NCBI GenBank assembly: GCA_003445035.1
Contig: DLVV01000182.1
Span: 14,981 to 24,026 of the forward strand
DNA from: Planctomycetaceae bacterium
GTDB lineage: Bacteria; Planctomycetota; Planctomycetia; Planctomycetales; Planctomycetaceae
Direction of reading: 5' to 3'
DNA: 9,046 nucleotides
The position numbers were made by a program, and so were the translations under genes. Shown here piece after piece: positions 5,261 to 9,046 of the stretch; positions within the stretch are counted from its first letter, which is position 1, and each line of letters starts with the position of its first letter. The notes beneath the pieces are model-generated. The model searched no databases. It saw nothing but the letters and a program-made list of their open reading frames with translations, and was not told the origin of the DNA.

Positions 5261-7363
5261 ATGACCGCACCCCGCGAAGATCTTGGCCGAGTCCGCTGCA
5301 GCCTGGTCGGAAACGTCCCGGCCGGCAGCTGGCAGACGTGCCAATTGACCTACACCTCCGGCTTTGCCGGCATCGACGACACCGGTTCGCTGAAGCTGGT
5401 GATGCGTTACGCGACCGATTGCGGCACTCCACAGTTTGACGATCCGTCCGCGGCGAACTACACCTCAGCCGTCGCCTCCAACGGGGCGCACCTGGCCTTG
5501 CGGTGGGACGTGAAGGACAACGTCAGGCCCTGGGGCAAGACACTGCACGTCAAGGTGCTGCAGGGGTACCTGAGGCAGGGGGAGACGATCACGATCACGC
5601 TCGGTGACACCACCGGCGGTGGACCGGGCTGGCGGATGCAGACGTTTGCCGAGAAGACACTCGAACTCCGTGTGCTGGTCGATCGTTTTGCCACCTACGT
5701 CTACCAGCCGCTGGAGAAACAGCCCGAGTTTCGCATCGTCGCCGGTGAACCGGTGCGGTTGGTCGCGGTGGCTCCGTCGTTGGTGTCCCCGGGCCGAAGG
5801 TTCGACATCCGCTGGCGACTCGAGGATTGCTGGGGCAACCCGGTGGGGCGGTCGCGGAAGATGGCTCACCAGGGGTTTCCCGAGGCGGGTTGTCACACCG
5901 TCGAGGTCCGGGATGAGGACACGGGGCTGGAGGCCGAGACGAACCCGGTGCGGGTTTGTGTGGACCAGCCATACGGCCGTTTCTGGGCGGACCTGCATGG
6001 ACAGAGCGAGGAGACGATTGGGACGGGGACCGTTGAGGAGTACTTCCGGTTTGCCCGCGACCGGGCTTTTATCGACATCGCGTCGCACCAGGGCAACGAC
6101 TTCCAGATCACCGACGCGTTCTGGCAGCACCTGCAGGTGGTGACCGCCGAGATGAACCGGCCGGGCCGATTCGTGACATTTCCCGGCTGGGAGTGGAGCG
6201 GCAACACGGGACTGGGGGGCGACCGGAACGTGGTGTTCTGCAGCGAGGGCGGGGCGATCCACCGCAGCAGCCGGGCGCTGGTTGATGAGACCGCCGCGAA
6301 GGAACCGACGGCCGACTCGGTCGAGGAACTCTTCGACCTGCTGGAAGGAACGCGTCCGGACCCGATGCTGATCGCCCATGTCGGTGGTCGCTACGCCGAT
6401 CTCGCGAGACATCGCGAGGGGCTCGAACGGGCCGTCGAGGTGCATTCGGCGTGGGGCACCTTCGAATGGATGCTCGAGGACGCCTTCGGGTCGGGGTACC
6501 GGGTGGCGATCGTCGCCAATTCCGACGGTCACAAGGGGCGGCCCGGGGCCAGTTGGCCCGGGGCCAGCACTTTTGGCAGCTATGGAGGATTGACGTGTGT
6601 GCTGGCCGAGAAGCTGGATCGCCAGAGCGTGTGGGAGGCGTACCGGCAACGACGGGTCTATGCCACCACCGGAGTCCGGATCGGCCTGGATGTCGTCACG
6701 GATGATGGGATGCCGATGGGATCGGTGATCGACGGCGGAGGTGCCACGGATCCGCCGGCGTTCCGGGTCGATGTGCAGGGGACGGCACCGATCGAGCGGG
6801 TCGAGTTCCGCAACGGAACCGAGGTGATCGGGGTGCAGCGGCCGTGGGGGTCCGGTGACGTCGGCGACCGGGTCAAGCTGCTCTGGCGGGGAGCGACCGT
6901 TCGCGGACGGGGTCGGCAGGTGACCTGGGACGGACGGGTCCAGGTGCCGCGAAACCGGATCACCGACTTCGTGCCGATCAACTTCCACAACATCGAGAAG
7001 AGCTGTCGCCGGGTGGGGACCAACGAACTGGCCTGGGAGTCGATCACGACCGGTGGCGTGGCTGGAGTGATCACGACGCTGGCCCGGCCCCGTCACGGCA
7101 CCATGACCATCGAGACCCCTCACGGACGGTTTCGTGTCGACCTGGCCCGGCTGGGTCCACGTGGTCGAGGGTGGGACCTGGGGGGCTTGGGGCAGCGGCT
7201 GACCGTCTGCCGCCTGCCACCGCCGGACGGCCCTCGCGACGTCTCGTTCGTGTTCCGGCCGCGGCCCGAGCAGCTCCATGACGGAGACAATCCCCTGTAT
7301 GTGCACGTCGTGCAGGAAGACGGGCACATGGCGTGGTCGAGCCCTGTTTACCTGGTCCGCTGA
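5261..7363 (+). CDS. PHP-superfamily / DUF3604-like metal-dependent hydrolase, variant motifs
   Basis: This is a 700-aa protein with three parts. Residues 1-240 are beta-rich, with GWRMQTF (123-129) and Ig-like strands at 163-235. Residues 241-475 are a PHP-like catalytic core. Residues 476-700 are a second beta-rich region. The core shows WADLHGQSEETIGT (242-255), IASHQGND (273-280), GWEWSG (309-314), LIAHVGG (370-376), VEVHSAWG (392-399) and NSDGHKGRPGAS (420-431), in the order of the PHP metal-binding motifs. Likely ligands are H246, H276, E311, H373, H395, D422 and H424. The usual second His of the HxH motif is Gln (Q248), and the usual TDH is ASH, so the metal site is altered. PHP enzymes hydrolyse phosphoesters and related bonds; the substrate here is unknown. 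No signal peptide or membrane segment is seen, so it appears cytoplasmic, although both operon neighbours are membrane proteins. The ATG at 5261 is chosen over a TTG six bases earlier. No strong ribosome binding site is visible, and translation may be coupled to the preceding gene, 24 bp upstream. Confidence 0.82.
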   Translation: MTAPREDLGRVRCSLVGNVPAGSWQTCQLTYTSGFAGIDDTGSLKLVMRYATDCGTPQFDDPSAANYTSAVASNGAHLALRWDVKDNVRPWGKTLHVKVLQGYLRQGETITITLGDTTGGGPGWRMQTFAEKTLELRVLVDRFATYVYQPLEKQPEFRIVAGEPVRLVAVAPSLVSPGRRFDIRWRLEDCWGNPVGRSRKMAHQGFPEAGCHTVEVRDEDTGLEAETNPVRVCVDQPYGRFWADLHGQSEETIGTGTVEEYFRFARDRAFIDIASHQGNDFQITDAFWQHLQVVTAEMNRPGRFVTFPGWEWSGNTGLGGDRNVVFCSEGGAIHRSSRALVDETAAKEPTADSVEELFDLLEGTRPDPMLIAHVGGRYADLARHREGLERAVEVHSAWGTFEWMLEDAFGSGYRVAIVANSDGHKGRPGASWPGASTFGSYGGLTCVLAEKLDRQSVWEAYRQRRVYATTGVRIGLDVVTDDGMPMGSVIDGGGATDPPAFRVDVQGTAPIERVEFRNGTEVIGVQRPWGSGDVGDRVKLLWRGATVRGRGRQVTWDGRVQVPRNRITDFVPINFHNIEKSCRRVGTNELAWESITTGGVAGVITTLARPRHGTMTIETPHGRFRVDLARLGPRGRGWDLGGLGQRLTVCRLPPPDGPRDVSFVFRPRPEQLHDGDNPLYVHVVQEDGHMAWSSPVYLVR
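6540..6567 (+). repeat. 13-bp direct repeat inside the PHP gene
   Basis: GGCCCGGGGCCAG occurs twice with a 15-bp period (6540-6552 and 6555-6567). It encodes the peptide repeat PGAS-W-PGAS just after the NSDGH metal motif. The period is a multiple of three and the frame is kept, so it is most simply a protein-level feature near the active site and not a DNA element. Confidence 0.6.
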
Positions 7364-7397
7364 CAGACCGAAATCCGATGCCAGGACTTCACGTTCC

Positions 7398-9046
7398 GTG
7401 ACCGATTCTCCGACAATCGATTCGACCGAGAGACCGACCACGGTGGGTTCGGCTGATCTTGTCCCGGTTGTCGTCTCGTGGCGGAGCTGGTTGGTGGCCG
7501 CCCTGGTCGGGCTGGGACTGTCGCTGATCTTCTGGTGGCCGTTGTATTCGGGTGGTGGCCTGCTGGGTGGGGATATCTACACCTATTTCTTCCCTCAGAA
7601 GGCGTACCTGTCCGAGCGGCTGGCTGCGGGAGAGGTGCCGCTGTGGAACAACCGGGTGGGACACGGTTACCCGGTGGTGGGTGAGAGCCAGACGGGGTTG
7701 TTCTACCCGTTCCACCTGTTGTACGCGGTGCTGGATGTCAGCAGCGCGTACAACGCGGTGCAACTGGGACATTACCTGCTGGCGTTCCTGTTCACCTGGC
7801 GGTTCGCAAGACAACTGGGCCTGGGTGACGTGGCCGGGTGGCTGGCCGGGCTGGTCTACGTCTACGGTTGGTTCCCGCCCCGAATCGTGCTCGAGTGGGC
7901 GATCCTGGGGGGCACCTGGTTGCCGGCGGCGTTGTGGGTGGCCGAGCGATTCCTGCTGCGGCCCCGCTGTCGGGACCTGGCGATGCTGGCGGTGATCCTG
8001 GCCGTGCAGATGCTGGCCGGCCACTTTCACCTGGCGTTCATCACACAACTGGTCCTGGCTCTCCACGTTCCGGCGCGGTTGTGGTTTGCGAGGCGAGGAT
8101 TGCCCGAGCGATCGACGGCGACGCGTCGGCGGCTGCTGGTGGCATCGGGTGTGACCCTTGGACTGTCGTTTGGACTGGCGGCGGTCCAGTTGCTGCCGAC
8201 GTGGGAGTTGAAGCAGAGCAGCCAGAGAGAGAATGTCACCGGTCGGAAATACGATCCCGGTTACGGGCACATGCCGTTCGGGTACTGGAGCCAGGTGGTG
8301 ACGCCCTGGCGGTGGTACGAGGCGGGAACCGATCGGGTGTCTCAATACGATGCGGGTCCGGCGAACACCAACCAGGTCGAGGCTCACCTGTATTTCGGGC
8401 TGCCGACGGTCGGGTTGCTGCTGGTGGGATTGCTCGGCTGGTGCGTCGGTCGGCGGACCGATTCGAGGGCGGTTCTGTGGCTGGTGCTGGGGCTGCTGGC
8501 GCTGCTTTACACGCCGGCGTGGCACCTGGACGTGACCCGGCATCTGCCGGGGTTCGGCTTCTTCACCGGGCCGGGCCGGTACAGCATTGTCACGGCGCTG
8601 GCGGCGGCGGTGTTGGCCGGAGTGGCCTGGCAGTGGCTGATGGCCCGTCCGTTGCTGGTGCGTCGGGGCGGCCTGGGACTGCTGCTGGCCGCGGTGTTCT
8701 TTCCACTGTTGACCTGGGACCTGTGGCAGGTCGGTCGCGCGCAAACCTACGCGGTGTTTCTGGAGACATCGTTGATCGATCGGGTCGACCAGAGTCCGGT
8801 GGCGGGACGCCTGAAACAGATACAGGGCCGAGATGGACGTCCGGTCCGGTTGTTCTGCGACTACCAGAACCTGCCGACCCTGATGGGAGTCGCATCGACG
8901 CCGGTCTACCTGGGCCTGGGGCCGGCCGAGTATTTTGACGAGTCGTTGGTGATGCCGGGTCCGTTGCCGTTCGGGGTCGACGCCACGCCCGAGCAGGTGG
9001 GCTGGCTACAGCGGGCCGGGGTGACTCACCTGCTGTCCCGCAGGCC
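7398..9046 (+). CDS. YfhO-like multi-pass membrane protein, 3' end beyond the window
   Basis: The frame stays open from a GTG at 7398 to the right edge, giving 549 residues of an incomplete protein. An ATG at 7378 is in another frame and stops after seven codons. AGGA (7383-7386) lies 11 bases before the GTG. After a polar N-terminus of about 28 residues come a membrane helix (31-50) and the loop GGDIYTYFFPQKAYLSERLAAGEVPLWN (57-84), typical of YfhO-like/GT-C proteins, with D59 at the position of the conserved acidic residue. GHGYPVVGESQTGLFYP (88-104) and MLAGHFHLAF (205-214) are further family-like patches. Hydrophobic segments follow at about 121-138, 146-158, 170-182, 193-208, 211-225, 246-266, 332-350, 357-371, 395-414 and 425-440. 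The final part (482-549) reads like the outer-face domain with RLFCDYQNLPTLMG, as in the N-LPxLYG region of YfhO proteins. B. subtilis YfhO has been linked to glycosylation of teichoic acids; the substrate here is unknown. It starts 34 bp after the PHP gene. Confidence 0.85.
   Translation, partial: MTDSPTIDSTERPTTVGSADLVPVVVSWRSWLVAALVGLGLSLIFWWPLYSGGGLLGGDIYTYFFPQKAYLSERLAAGEVPLWNNRVGHGYPVVGESQTGLFYPFHLLYAVLDVSSAYNAVQLGHYLLAFLFTWRFARQLGLGDVAGWLAGLVYVYGWFPPRIVLEWAILGGTWLPAALWVAERFLLRPRCRDLAMLAVILAVQMLAGHFHLAFITQLVLALHVPARLWFARRGLPERSTATRRRLLVASGVTLGLSFGLAAVQLLPTWELKQSSQRENVTGRKYDPGYGHMPFGYWSQVVTPWRWYEAGTDRVSQYDAGPANTNQVEAHLYFGLPTVGLLLVGLLGWCVGRRTDSRAVLWLVLGLLALLYTPAWHLDVTRHLPGFGFFTGPGRYSIVTALAAAVLAGVAWQWLMARPLLVRRGGLGLLLAAVFFPLLTWDLWQVGRAQTYAVFLETSLIDRVDQSPVAGRLKQIQGRDGRPVRLFCDYQNLPTLMGVASTPVYLGLGPAEYFDESLVMPGPLPFGVDATPEQVGWLQRAGVTHLLSRR

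Noticed and set aside
3629..5344. A 571-codon minus-strand frame opposite the DUF2079 gene
   Set aside because: Gln/Arg/His-rich translation, typical of the antisense of leucine- and alanine-rich membrane proteins.
5465..7441. A 658-codon minus-strand frame opposite the PHP gene
   Set aside because: Long but compositionally a shadow (P/R/H/D-rich) with no domain; the plus strand carries ordered PHP motifs.
7389..8744. A 451-codon minus-strand frame opposite the YfhO-like gene
   Set aside because: Q/R/P/H-rich repetitive translation mirrors Leu/Trp/Gly codons of the membrane protein on the plus strand.

Overview
This is a high-G+C bacterial chromosome segment with strong G/C bias at third codon positions, so many long antisense frames are only shadows of real genes. 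A planctomycete is the best guess from gene style and content: a COG1078-type HD hydrolase, very large GT-C-like membrane proteins, weak Shine-Dalgarno signals and many conserved-looking proteins without names. This assignment is an inference; no rRNA or marker gene is present. I see no tRNA, rRNA, CRISPR array, insertion sequence or phage gene.

Layout. Positions 1-275 hold no gene that I can support and end in a good ribosome binding site for a small acidic protein I do not recognise (276-959, plus). This gene converges, across only 28 bp, on a minus-strand pair: a one- or two-segment membrane protein with a bacterial PH (bPH2/DUF304-like) domain (988-1521) and, upstream of it, an HD-domain nucleotide triphosphohydrolase of the COG1078/SAMHD1-like class (1618-2979). 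The HD gene has a perfect TATAAT seven bases before its ATG, which suggests a leaderless transcript.

A 196-bp divergent spacer (2980-3175) separates the HD gene from a plus-strand operon of three large genes spaced 24 and 34 bp apart: a DUF2079 multi-pass membrane protein (3176-5236), a soluble PHP-superfamily/DUF3604-like metal-dependent hydrolase with altered metal motifs (5261-7363), and a YfhO-like multi-pass membrane protein that runs off the right edge (7398-9046).

How they may work together. DUF2079 and YfhO-like proteins both resemble GT-C glycosyltransferases, which use lipid-linked sugars on the outer face of the membrane. Two of them flanking a PHP-type hydrolase in one tight operon suggests a module for envelope glycan or glycolipid metabolism. 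No substrate can be read from the sequence. The HD and PH-domain genes look like an independent housekeeping unit. The three-gene operon is the part most likely to be an undescribed system.
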